Shown here: positions 26,829 to 34,662 of the stretch, piece after piece
Numbering within the stretch: the first letter of the stretch is position 1
Layout: each line of letters opens with the position of its first letter
Assembly (NCBI RefSeq): GCF_900142925.1
Contig: NZ_FRCN01000015.1
Location: 124,001-188,000 of the forward strand
Direction of reading: 5' to 3'
DNA length: 64,000 nt
Origin: Chitinophaga sp. CF418
GTDB taxonomy: Bacteria > Bacteroidota > Bacteroidia > Chitinophagales > Chitinophagaceae
The notes under the pieces: generated by a model
The model's database searches: none
Told to the model about the DNA's origin: nothing
Seen by the model: the letters and a program-made list of their open reading frames with translations, nothing else
Position numbers and translations under genes: made by a program

Positions 26829-28055
26829 TCAGATTTTTGGATGACAAATGTAGAATTTTTTTACGGGTATAGCCAGCGTATGACTAACCAATGCATTGTC
26901 AATGGAGGAAATGTCTTTTACAGTTCCATCCTTAAAGAGAATATTGATCTTCTCATTATTCACATTGTAAGCATTGAGACTTGCTGTACCTGTAAAAACG
27001 AAATAGTCCAGGTCCTTACCGCTAATGCCATACTCCTGCTGTACTTTCTGCCTCATGAGGTGAATACTTTCCGCGTCAAAGGCTTCATTGCTCAGGATAC
27101 ATTTGAATAAATTCCTGTTGATGAGCCAGTTACAAAGCAGCGATAATATTTTATCCGGGTGTTGAGCCCAGACCTTGATAGCCCCCATGATATCATAATC
27201 ATCTAACAGGCAGAACTGTTGCAGGCATGCTGGTTCCTGTTCAAAGTTGGCAGCTGTGATAGTATGATAGAGAAAATACTCCAAAGCAGGCGAGGCGTAC
27301 AGCGATACGCCCTGTAAAGCCAGTTCTTTCGCCCTGCGCAGTATTTTTACCAGCATATTCTCCGCGCTCAGCACCGTTTTATGCAGGTATACCTGCCAGT
27401 ACATCAGGCGGCGCGCTACGATGAACTTTTCTATCGAATAGATCCCTTTCTCTTCCACCATGAGCTCATCACGGTGTACTGTCAGCATTTTTATTATTCT
27501 GTCGTATCCAATTACTCCTTCAGAAACGCCTGTATAAAAACTATCCCGGTTCAGATAATCCATCCTGTCTACGTCTAACTGGCTGGAAACCAACTGGTGC
27601 AGAAAGGTTTTGTGATAACGGCCGTTAAAGATCTCTATCGTCAGCGTTAGTGCCCCGTCCATTTCCCTGTTCAACTCTTCCATCAGCCACTGGCTGATCT
27701 TTTCGTGTGATACCCCCTCAATAATGCCATTCTCCAGGGCATGTGAATAAGGTCCGTGACCTATATCATGCAAAAGTATGGCCATCTTTGTAGCAACCTC
27801 TTCCTCTGCAGTGATCTGCACCCCCTTGGCTTTAAGTTCCATTAAGGCAAAACACATCAGATGATAAGCGCCCATGCTATGATGAAAACGGGTATGCATT
27901 GCGCCCGGATATACCAGGTGTGCCAGGGCCATCTGGTGGATCCTGCGCAGACGCTGATAATATGGATGGGAAATTAATGTAAAGATCAACGGATGGTCAA
28001 TCGTAATGAAGCCATATACCGGATCGTTCACAATTTTACGCTTGCGTTCTGCCAT
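26829..28055 (-). CDS. HD-superfamily phosphohydrolase
   Basis: A 408-residue protein of the HD family related to deoxynucleotide triphosphohydrolases. The metal ligands are visible: HTRFHHSMGAYH (about 54-65), LLHDIGHGPYSHALE (the HD pair at about 94-95), SSQLDVDRMDYLNRDSF (the distal Asp). YQRLRRIHQMALAHLVYPGA at the start is characteristic of the subfamily found upstream of lpxD in many Bacteroidota. Substrate is unknown; a nucleotide is likely by family. A -7 element lies upstream, which may make it the first gene of the lpx transcription unit. Confidence 0.88.
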   Translation of the reverse strand: MAERKRKIVNDPVYGFITIDHPLIFTLISHPYYQRLRRIHQMALAHLVYPGAMHTRFHHSMGAYHLMCFALMELKAKGVQITAEEEVATKMAILLHDIGHGPYSHALENGIIEGVSHEKISQWLMEELNREMDGALTLTIEIFNGRYHKTFLHQLVSSQLDVDRMDYLNRDSFYTGVSEGVIGYDRIIKMLTVHRDELMVEEKGIYSIEKFIVARRLMYWQVYLHKTVLSAENMLVKILRRAKELALQGVSLYASPALEYFLYHTITAANFEQEPACLQQFCLLDDYDIMGAIKVWAQHPDKILSLLCNWLINRNLFKCILSNEAFDAESIHLMRQKVQQEYGISGKDLDYFVFTGTASLNAYNVNNEKINILFKDGTVKDISSIDNALVSHTLAIPVKKFYICHPKI

Positions 28056-28077
28056 TTACCGTTCTCCTTTAGCTAGA

Positions 28078-28085
28078 CAAAGCTA
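28078..28085 (-). promoter_or_regulatory. -7 promoter element of the HD-lpxD-lpxC-lpxA unit
   Basis: Minus-strand TAGCTTTG matches TAnnTTTG, 22 bases upstream of the HD hydrolase ATG. It could drive the whole lipid A cluster. Confidence 0.5.
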
Positions 28086-28349
28086 CGTTAAGGAATTATT
28101 ATCTGTAACTTTTTCTAATGTATAGACGCGGGAGGAAAGGAATCCCCCTATCTTCCACACTATTTTCCCTATTTTTATGATCGAAATTATTAATATTTAA
28201 TCACTGATGATAGAACATATTGTTTTTTAACAATTTATTGTGCCCGGATGAGCTACCGGGAACGGTTTTTGACAACATAGAATCGTAACTTGAGTAGGAT
28301 AGTTGTCACTGCCAACTAAAATTTGCTTTATCATAAACACCTTACTTGA

Positions 28350-29903
28350 ATGAGTCAAATAAATATACTTTGGGTAGATGATGAAATAGAATCACTGAAA
28401 TCACAGATCATGTTCCTGGAAACCAAGGGATATAAAGTGTCAGCCCTCACTAATGGGTATGACGCCCTTGAATTCCTGCGTGAGCAGGTGGTGGATGTTG
28501 TGCTGCTGGATGAATCTATGCCGGGTATAACTGGTCTGGAAACCCTGGGAAAGATCAAAGAGATCGATCAGCAGATCCCTGTGGTGATGATCACCAAGAA
28601 TGAAGCAGAAAATGTGATGGACGACGCTATCGGCTCCCAGATCACCGACTACCTGATTAAACCGGTGAACCCTAACCAGGTACTCCTTTCCCTGAAAAAG
28701 ATCATTGACAATAAACGCCTGGTGGCCGAAAAGACCACCATTGCCTACCAGCAGGAATTCCGTACACTGTTCATGGCCCTGAACTCCAATCCGGATTATA
28801 ACGAGTGGATGGATATCTACAAGAAACTGGTATACTGGGAAATGGAAATGGGCAAAACCAACAGCCCTGAAATGCTGGAAGTACTGAACTCCCAGAAAGC
28901 GGAAGCCAATACCGAGTTCGCCAAATTTATCAGCCGGAACTACGCCAGCTGGGTAAGCCCAAAATCAAAAGAAGCGCCGGTAATGTCTCATACCCTGTTC
29001 CGGGACAAGATTGTACCTGCCCTTGACAATGACGTACCTAATTTTATCATTATAATAGATAACCTCCGCTGGGACCAGTGGAAGGCGATACTGCCCATTT
29101 TCCTGGAGTCTTTTCGCCTGGTACAGGAAGATACCTTTTATAGCATCCTGCCTACATCGACCCAGTACAGCCGCAACGCTATTTTCTCCGGTATGCTGCC
29201 GATAGATATCGAACAGCGCTTTCCGGAAGAATGGAAAAATGATGATGAGGAAGGAGGGAAGAACCTGCATGAAGAAACTTTCTTTGCCGACCAGCTCCGC
29301 CGTCTGAAGCTGGATACCCGCTTCTCTTATACCAAGGTGACCACCCATAACGATGGACAGCACCTGGTCAACAATATCCATAACCTGATGTCATACCCGA
29401 TTAATGTGATCGTGTATAATTTCGTGGATATGCTCAGTCATGCCCGTACAGAAATGGAAGTACTGAAAGAACTGGCCGCCGATGAAATGTCTTATCGCTC
29501 TATTACCGCCAGCTGGTTTGAGCACTCGCCCTTACATCAGGCGCTCCGTAAACTGGCAGACAAAAAGATCAACCTGGTTGTGGCCACCGACCATGGCAAC
29601 GTAAGAGTGAAAACACCGGTAAAAGTGATAGGGGATAAGCAAACCACTACCAACCTCCGGTATAAGCATGGCCGTAATCTGAACTACGATGCAAAGGAGG
29701 TGCTGGCCTTCCGTGATCCGAAGGAGGCTGGTCTGCCCAGGCCGAATGTGAATTCCTCCTACATTTTCGCCAAAGAAGATGGCTACCTCTGCTATCCCAA
29801 TAACTATAATTACTTCGTTAATTTCTACCGGAATACTTTCCAGCACGGCGGTATTTCACTGGAAGAAGTGATTGTGCCGGTAGCAAGACTGGTGAGTAAA
29901 TAG
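28350..29903 (+). CDS. porX: PorX, T9SS response regulator with PglZ domain
   Basis: PorX controls genes and function of the type IX secretion system and partners the kinase PorY and sigma factor SigP in Porphyromonas. The 517-residue protein starts with a receiver domain: acidic pocket D10-D11, phospho-acceptor D54 in VVLLDESMPG, T82 and K104 in YLIKPVNP. A helical linker follows (about 125-205), then an alkaline-phosphatase-like PglZ domain with FIIIIDNLRWDQW, LPTSTQYSRNA, VDMLSHARTE and VATDHGNVRV as metal and substrate segments. Length and order match PorX closely. No porY or sigP gene is adjacent. A small gene follows 31 bases later. The window also holds a probable T9SS cargo gene (56.4-58.9 kb). 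Confidence 0.95.
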   Translation: MSQINILWVDDEIESLKSQIMFLETKGYKVSALTNGYDALEFLREQVVDVVLLDESMPGITGLETLGKIKEIDQQIPVVMITKNEAENVMDDAIGSQITDYLIKPVNPNQVLLSLKKIIDNKRLVAEKTTIAYQQEFRTLFMALNSNPDYNEWMDIYKKLVYWEMEMGKTNSPEMLEVLNSQKAEANTEFAKFISRNYASWVSPKSKEAPVMSHTLFRDKIVPALDNDVPNFIIIIDNLRWDQWKAILPIFLESFRLVQEDTFYSILPTSTQYSRNAIFSGMLPIDIEQRFPEEWKNDDEEGGKNLHEETFFADQLRRLKLDTRFSYTKVTTHNDGQHLVNNIHNLMSYPINVIVYNFVDMLSHARTEMEVLKELAADEMSYRSITASWFEHSPLHQALRKLADKKINLVVATDHGNVRVKTPVKVIGDKQTTTNLRYKHGRNLNYDAKEVLAFRDPKEAGLPRPNVNSSYIFAKEDGYLCYPNNYNYFVNFYRNTFQHGGISLEEVIVPVARLVSK

Positions 29904-29934
29904 GGACTCCGGGCTTTTTCCTTATTTTTGTCGA

Positions 29935-30282
29935 ATGAACTTTAAAGTCACACCCAATAACCTGACCCGCCTCGAAAAGATCTTTGGAGAGGCCAAGTAT
30001 GAGTTGCGTTTCGAAAAAGGAACGTTCAACTCCGGCTATTGTGTACTTGAGCACAAGAAGGTGGTTGTTATCAATAAATTCCTGAACCTGGAAGGGCGTA
30101 TCAATACCTTACTCGATATCCTTTCCACGATGGTGCTGGATGAAACCATGCTGACTCCTGAGTCGCTGAAGCTGTACAGACAGATCGTCGACAACAGAAA
30201 CGCGGCAGATGCGGCAGCAGCAGCCGACAACAACCATGAGACACCATTACCACCTTCACCAGAACAACCTTCAGAGAATTGA
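29935..30282 (+). CDS. Conserved small protein of unknown function
   Basis: A 115-residue cytoplasmic protein, FKVTPNNLTRLEKIFGEA at the start, then FEKGTFNSGYCVLEHKKVVV and NLEGRINTLLDILSTM, a compact alpha/beta region to about residue 85, ending in an Ala-rich and Pro-rich tail. I recall it as conserved next to porX in Bacteroidota but know no function. Its stop codon overlaps the TTG start of the next gene by 4 bases (TTGA), so the two are translationally coupled. Confidence 0.75.
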   Translation: MNFKVTPNNLTRLEKIFGEAKYELRFEKGTFNSGYCVLEHKKVVVINKFLNLEGRINTLLDILSTMVLDETMLTPESLKLYRQIVDNRNAADAAAAADNNHETPLPPSPEQPSEN

Positions 30283-31043
30283 AAGTCACCTTTTTAGGAA
30301 CAGGCACTTCGCAGGGCGTACCCGTTATAGCTTGTAGTTGTCGGGTCTGTACTTCGTCAGATCCGAGAGATAAACGCCTGCGCAGCAGTATCCTGATATC
30401 TGATACGCCTGCGGGTAACATTGTTATCGATACGACACCGGATTTCCGTTATCAGATGCTCAGGGTAGGATTAAAACACCTGGAAGCAGTGCTGATCACC
30501 CATTCCCATAAAGATCATATTGCAGGCATGGACGATATCCGCGCCTTTAATTATTTCCAGCAGCGGGCTATTGATATCTATGCTACGGAATTTACACAGC
30601 AGGTCATCCGTAATGAATTCTCCTATGCCTTTACCGAACAGAAATACCCTGGCATTCCCGAACTGAACCTGCGCACCATTGGTACAGCGCCTTTTAATGT
30701 GAACGGACTGGATATCACTCCCATCAATGTGATGCATCATCGCATGCCGGTGATGGGTTTCCGCTTCAACGATTTTACCTACATCACAGACGCCAATTTC
30801 ATAGCGGAAGAGGAAAAGCAGAAGATCAAAGGTTCTAAAGTACTTGTACTCAATACGCTGAGAAAAGAAAAACATATTTCCCATTTTACGCTGGATGAAG
30901 CAATAGCCATTGGCCGTGAACTCGAGATCCCGCAGGTCTATTTTACCCATATCAGTCATCAGCTGGGGCAACACGAAGAGATTTCTGCAGAATTGCCTGC
31001 AGGTATGGCCCTGGCCTATGATGGACTGGAAGTGACACTGTAA
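30279..31043 (+). CDS. MBL-fold metal-dependent hydrolase, PhnP-like
   Basis: A 254-residue metallo-beta-lactamase-fold enzyme. It starts at a TTG codon (MKVTFLGTGTSQGVPVI is the standard N-terminus of the family, so the start is secure) that overlaps the upstream stop. CSCRVC (about 19-24) may bind a structural zinc. The catalytic motif is ITHSHKDHIAGMDD at about 74-87, with INVMHHRMPV, FTYITDANF and FTHISHQLG giving the remaining His/Asp ligands. The nearest known relatives are PhnP phosphodiesterases, which cut cyclic phosphates. The real substrate is unknown. It is co-transcribed with porX by spacing. Confidence 0.88.
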   Translation: MKVTFLGTGTSQGVPVIACSCRVCTSSDPRDKRLRSSILISDTPAGNIVIDTTPDFRYQMLRVGLKHLEAVLITHSHKDHIAGMDDIRAFNYFQQRAIDIYATEFTQQVIRNEFSYAFTEQKYPGIPELNLRTIGTAPFNVNGLDITPINVMHHRMPVMGFRFNDFTYITDANFIAEEEKQKIKGSKVLVLNTLRKEKHISHFTLDEAIAIGRELEIPQVYFTHISHQLGQHEEISAELPAGMALAYDGLEVTL

Positions 31044-31083
31044 CTTTCCCTGGGAGGTGACCGTTTTACAGGAAACCCCTTTT

Positions 31084-31440
31084 ATGCGATCTACATCTGT
31101 ATTGTTATCTGCAATATGCCTGTTTGCACTCTTTTGCGGTTGCAGGAAAGATGACCGTCATCCTGTATCACAAAAGGGACTGAGAGGAAAGGTCATATAC
31201 TCTTCCTGTGCTACCACTGCAGTGCAGGTATTAAATAAAAATATAGGCTCCGGCTGGACTAACTGTCACGATCAGCAAACGTATCAGCATATGATCGATG
31301 TGATGATTACAAACCTGGATACATGGCCCATTCAAGGGGAGTTCACTTTTGATATTGTAGAGACGGAACCATATGGCAGATGCGCAATGGCCGATTGCGG
31401 GCCTTCACAATCCTTTACGATTGCTATCATAAAAGACTGA
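31084..31440 (+). CDS. Small lipoprotein, tandem family copy 1
   Basis: A 118-residue protein with a lipoprotein signal: MRSTSVLLSAICLFALFCGC, lipobox LFCGC then RKDD. The ATG at 31084 is chosen because a GTG 27 bases upstream would put non-signal residues first. The mature part has KGLRGKVIYSSCATTAVQVL, WTNCHDQQTYQH, then RCAMADCG near the end, with four cysteines besides the lipid-bearing one. The next gene has the same layout. I do not recognise the family; four conserved Cys suggest disulfides in a small extracytoplasmic beta domain. It follows the MBL gene by 40 bases. Confidence 0.7.
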   Translation: MRSTSVLLSAICLFALFCGCRKDDRHPVSQKGLRGKVIYSSCATTAVQVLNKNIGSGWTNCHDQQTYQHMIDVMITNLDTWPIQGEFTFDIVETEPYGRCAMADCGPSQSFTIAIIKD

Positions 31441-31456
31441 TCAAATATTCTTTGTC

Positions 31457-31819
31457 ATGAAACCTGTCCCTGTATTACTGTGCACAATATACATGTTCAT
31501 ACTTTCCGCTGGCTGCCGGAAAAATGAAGAAAGCGGAAGACCGATCCTGCAAAAAGGATTGAGAGGAAAGATCCTGTATTCTTCCTGCGCTACGACGGCT
31601 GTCCAGGTGCTTAACAAGGATATCGGTACGGAGTGGACAAGCTGTCAGGACAAGAAGATATATGAACATGTAATTGATGCCAATATTGTGAACAGGAACA
31701 GCTTAGCGGCAGGAGTGGAGTTCAGTTTCAACATTGTTGAGGATGAGCCGGAATTCAGATGTGATATGCTGGATTGTAATCCTCCTACATTTGCCACGAT
31801 CGTGATTACAGGTGACTAG
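31457..31819 (+). CDS. Small lipoprotein, tandem family copy 2
   Basis: A 120-residue paralogue of the previous gene, 16 bases downstream. Signal MKPVPVLLCTIYMFILSAGC with lipobox LSAGC, then RKNEE. It repeats the family core LQKGLRGKILYSSCATTAV, EWTSCQDKKIYEHVIDA and FRCDMLDCNPPTFATIVI, with all four mature cysteines kept. Differences cluster in the linker after the lipid anchor and in the middle loop. Function unknown; likely membrane-anchored in the periplasm or on the surface. Confidence 0.72.
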   Translation: MKPVPVLLCTIYMFILSAGCRKNEESGRPILQKGLRGKILYSSCATTAVQVLNKDIGTEWTSCQDKKIYEHVIDANIVNRNSLAAGVEFSFNIVEDEPEFRCDMLDCNPPTFATIVITGD

Positions 31820-31838
31820 TCATTTTAATACCCGTACT

Positions 31839-32197
31839 ATGCACCCGAGGTCTGTTCTACTATTTATTTTATGCCTGTGTATGTATGTCTCCAGCTGCCG
31901 GAAAAAGGCATAAGACATATGCCGTATGCCTTATGCCACCGGGCTGAAAGGGATCGTTATCTATACATCCTGTGCAACAACGGTTATCAGGATCACTAAT
32001 CGGGAGATGGGTGTGCCCCTGTACCAATTGTCATAATCAGCAGCGTTATGAACATGTATTTGATGCACACCTGGCAGGTACTGACCAGGTATTGAATACA
32101 GGAGACATCGTTGACTGTGGTGCCTGATGAACCTGTTGCCAGGTGTAACATAATGGAATGTATCCCTTCAGTGACGGCAACTATCGGACTTCGATGA
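31839..32197 (+). pseudogene. Decayed third copy of the small lipoprotein family
   Basis: The ATG at 31839 gives a lipoprotein signal (MHPRSVLLFILCLCMYVSSC, lipobox VSSC, then RKKA) that hits a TAA at 31911. Downstream the family core continues in shifted frames: TGLKGIVIYTSCATTV up to about 31995, then NCHNQQRYEHVFDAH in another frame (about 32027-32070), and VVPDEPVARCNIMEC ending at a TGA at 32195-32197 in a third. Thus one early stop and at least two frameshifts separate blocks that align with copies 1 and 2. It is almost certainly not translated as one protein. Confidence 0.85.
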
Positions 32198-32264
32198 GAT
32201 TAACTTCTCATTAACCCTTTTTCTTTGTTTATGCTATAACTTGCCGGGCTTTAAACGTTAACCC

Positions 32265-33260
32265 ATGAAGCAGGCGTTGTGGAAAGCGTACAACAGCTTT
32301 TCCCGGAAGGAAAGACAAGGTATTTTATTCCTGTTGATACTGATAGGCATCTGTCTGGTTACGCCCGCCTTATGGGAGCGTTACGTTCCCCTCCCGGCTG
32401 AAATGTATACGACTGATAGTGCGCTGTCCGCCGAAGTAGCAGCCTTCCGTAAGGCGCTGTTGAGTAGTACGAAGGTTTTCCCGGGGGATGCTGACAGCAG
32501 TATACACTTCCGCCGGTTCACCTTTGATCCGAATACAATTGACGCTGCAGCATGGGAGGCCCTGGGACTGGAAAAAAGGGTGATCAGTAATATACAGCGC
32601 TACCTGACCAAAGGTGGAAGATTCCGCCGGAAGGAAGATCTGCAAAGGATCTATGGACTATCTCCCCGGCTTTATGATGAATTGATGCCCTATGTACGGA
32701 TCGCCGGACAGCAGTATAAGCCGGATACATTCCGGCGTTACGCCGGGTACAGGCCCTACAGGCGGGATACGTTGTATGGGGTGTATGGAAGGAATGCCCG
32801 GTATACGCAGGAGGAAAGCATCGGCAGAAAAGGATATAACAATAGATTACCTTTACTCGACATTAATACGGCGGATTCTACACTATGGGAATCTCTGCCC
32901 GGAATAGGACCTGTGCTGGCAGCCCGCATTGTAAAATTCAGGGAGAAGCTGGGAGGCTTTTACTCTATCAGCCAGGTAGGAGAAACCTACGGATTGGCAG
33001 ATAGCACATTTAATAAAATTCAAGCTTCCCTGCGATTGCATAAGGTTTCACTAAAAAAAATAGACCTCAACCACATGGATGAAAAATCTTTGGCGCAACA
33101 TCCATACATACGATACAAACTGGCGCGGTTAATAGTACTGTATCGCAGTAACCACGGGCCTTTCAGGCAGCCAGAGGACCTTCTTGGAATACCATTGGTA
33201 GATGATAGTATTTATCGTAAAATTGAACATTACATCAAAACAGAAAATTCCCCATTATGA
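32265..33260 (+). CDS. Membrane-anchored helix-hairpin-helix protein
   Basis: A 331-residue protein with one N-terminal transmembrane helix (GILFLLILIGICLVTPAL, about 19-36) after a basic stretch. It then holds repeated ComEA-like helix-hairpin-helix units: FDPNTIDAAAWEALGLEKRV with YLTKGGRFRRKEDLQRIYG, then DINTADSTLWESLPGIGPVLAARIVKFREKLGGFYSI, and a third, DLNHMDEKSLAQHPYIRYKLARLIVLYR. Such domains bind DNA non-specifically, as in ComEA during uptake; in Bacteroidota the role of this long form is unknown. Its stop overlaps the acyl-CoA dehydrogenase start by 4 bases (ATGA). Confidence 0.82.
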   Translation: MKQALWKAYNSFSRKERQGILFLLILIGICLVTPALWERYVPLPAEMYTTDSALSAEVAAFRKALLSSTKVFPGDADSSIHFRRFTFDPNTIDAAAWEALGLEKRVISNIQRYLTKGGRFRRKEDLQRIYGLSPRLYDELMPYVRIAGQQYKPDTFRRYAGYRPYRRDTLYGVYGRNARYTQEESIGRKGYNNRLPLLDINTADSTLWESLPGIGPVLAARIVKFREKLGGFYSISQVGETYGLADSTFNKIQASLRLHKVSLKKIDLNHMDEKSLAQHPYIRYKLARLIVLYRSNHGPFRQPEDLLGIPLVDDSIYRKIEHYIKTENSPL

Positions 33261-34396
33261 ACTTTGAGCCTACAGAAACGCAACGACAGATTACACAAGT
33301 GATACGCGACTTTGGAAAAATTCACATACAGCCTTATGTACTGGAATGGGATGAAAATCAAACCTTTCCGGCGCCTTTGTTTAAACAGCTGGGCGAACTT
33401 GGACTAATGGGGGTACTGGTTCCTGAACAATATGGCGGCAGCGGATTGGGCTACCTGGAATATGTGACTGTTATCAGCGAGATCGCTAAGATCTGTGGCG
33501 CCATCGGATTGAGTGTGGCCGCCCATAACTCATTGTGTACCGGCCATATCTTACAATTCGGATCAGAAGAGCAGAAACAACGCTATCTCCCCAAACTGGC
33601 CAGCGCCGAATGGATAGGCGCCTGGGGCCTGACGGAGCCCAATACCGGTTCTGATGCCATGAACATGAAATGTGTAGCGCATAAAGACGGCGACGAGTGG
33701 GTCATAAATGGCACCAAATGCTGGATCACCCATGGCAAAAGCGGAGATGTGGCAGTAGTGATAGCCCGTACCGGCAACGTTCGCGATAGCCATGGTATGA
33801 GCGCCTTTGTGGTAGAACGTGGTACGCCCGGTTTCAGCGGTGGCAAGAAGGAAAATAAATTGGGTATGCGCGCATCCGAAACAGCTGAAATGATCTTTGA
33901 CAATTGCCGTATACCAGCTGCTAATATGCTGGGAAATGAAGGTGAAGGTTTTATACAGTCCATGAAGGTGCTGGACGGTGGGCGTATCTCCATTGCGGCC
34001 CTATCCCTGGGTATTGCCAAAGGCGCCTATGAAGCGGCGCTGAAGTATGCGCAGGAACGTCATCAGTTTGATAAACCAATCGCCAGTTTCCAGGGTATTT
34101 CGTTCAAGCTGGCCGATATGGCCACGGAGATCATGGCGGCAGAATTACTGACCATGCAGGCCGCTGATACTAAGACCAGGGGTGGCGTAGTAACACAACA
34201 GGCGGCGATGGCCAAGTACTACGCATCTGAAGTAGCCGTGAAGACTGCCAATGAAGCTGTACAGATCTTCGGAGGATACGGCTATACGAAAGATTTTCCT
34301 GTAGAGAAATTTTACCGTGATTCGAAATTGTGCACAATAGGAGAGGGTACCTCTGAAATTCAGAAACTGGTCATCGCCCGTGAGGCGCTGAAATAA
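33257..34396 (+). CDS. Acyl-CoA dehydrogenase
   Basis: FAD enzyme for the first step of fatty acid or branched-chain acyl-CoA oxidation. The 379-residue protein shows the family in order: helical N-domain with LGELGLMGVLVPEQYGGSG, FAD/substrate segment GAWGLTEPNTGSDA and WVINGTKCWITHG, then DGGRISIAALSLGIAKGAYE and the C-terminal YRDSKLCTIGEGTSEIQ. The catalytic base is the Glu in IGEGTSEI near residue 364, as in short-chain and butyryl-CoA dehydrogenases. AVQIFGGYGYTKDFPVEKFYRD is the isoform-rich flavin loop. It is translationally coupled to the helix-hairpin-helix gene, whose biochemical link to it is not apparent. Confidence 0.93.
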   Translation: MNFEPTETQRQITQVIRDFGKIHIQPYVLEWDENQTFPAPLFKQLGELGLMGVLVPEQYGGSGLGYLEYVTVISEIAKICGAIGLSVAAHNSLCTGHILQFGSEEQKQRYLPKLASAEWIGAWGLTEPNTGSDAMNMKCVAHKDGDEWVINGTKCWITHGKSGDVAVVIARTGNVRDSHGMSAFVVERGTPGFSGGKKENKLGMRASETAEMIFDNCRIPAANMLGNEGEGFIQSMKVLDGGRISIAALSLGIAKGAYEAALKYAQERHQFDKPIASFQGISFKLADMATEIMAAELLTMQAADTKTRGGVVTQQAAMAKYYASEVAVKTANEAVQIFGGYGYTKDFPVEKFYRDSKLCTIGEGTSEIQKLVIAREALK

Positions 34397-34449
34397 GTGA
34401 TCAGATGCCCATCATCGTTAAAGCATTTCGTTGTTTACAGCATATTGTC

Positions 34450-34485
34450 AGCCCGTGGGAATTTACTCACGGGCTTTCTTTTTGC
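34450..34485 (+). terminator. Terminator after the acyl-CoA dehydrogenase gene
   Basis: AGCCCGTG-GGAATTTACT-CACGGGCT followed by TTCTTTTTG. It lies 53 bases after the stop and closes the porX-to-dehydrogenase plus-strand block. Confidence 0.75.
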
Positions 34486-34546
34486 CATTTATTTTAATCA
34501 ATAGACCTATCAATTTTTGCTATCGCTCTCTTCCCCTGAACCCATT

Positions 34547-34554
34547 TACATTTG
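34547..34554 (+). promoter_or_regulatory. -7 promoter element of the aldehyde dehydrogenase gene
   Basis: TACATTTG matches TAnnTTTG and leaves a 5' leader of about 100 bases before the ATG at 34663. Confidence 0.5.
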
Positions 34555-34662
34555 TCTCAGTTGCATAAAAAGAGGATTTTCTTATGAATTTCAAAGAGGT
34601 TAATTGAGTATCATAGTCTTAAAAGTCCTTTTATTATCTTCAACCAATTAAATAACTATGTC

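Noticed and set aside
31911..32197. Third lipoprotein copy as an intact gene
   Set aside because: The stop at 31911 and the frame changes leave no continuous frame, and the blocks align to the neighbours only in different frames, so it is called a pseudogene.
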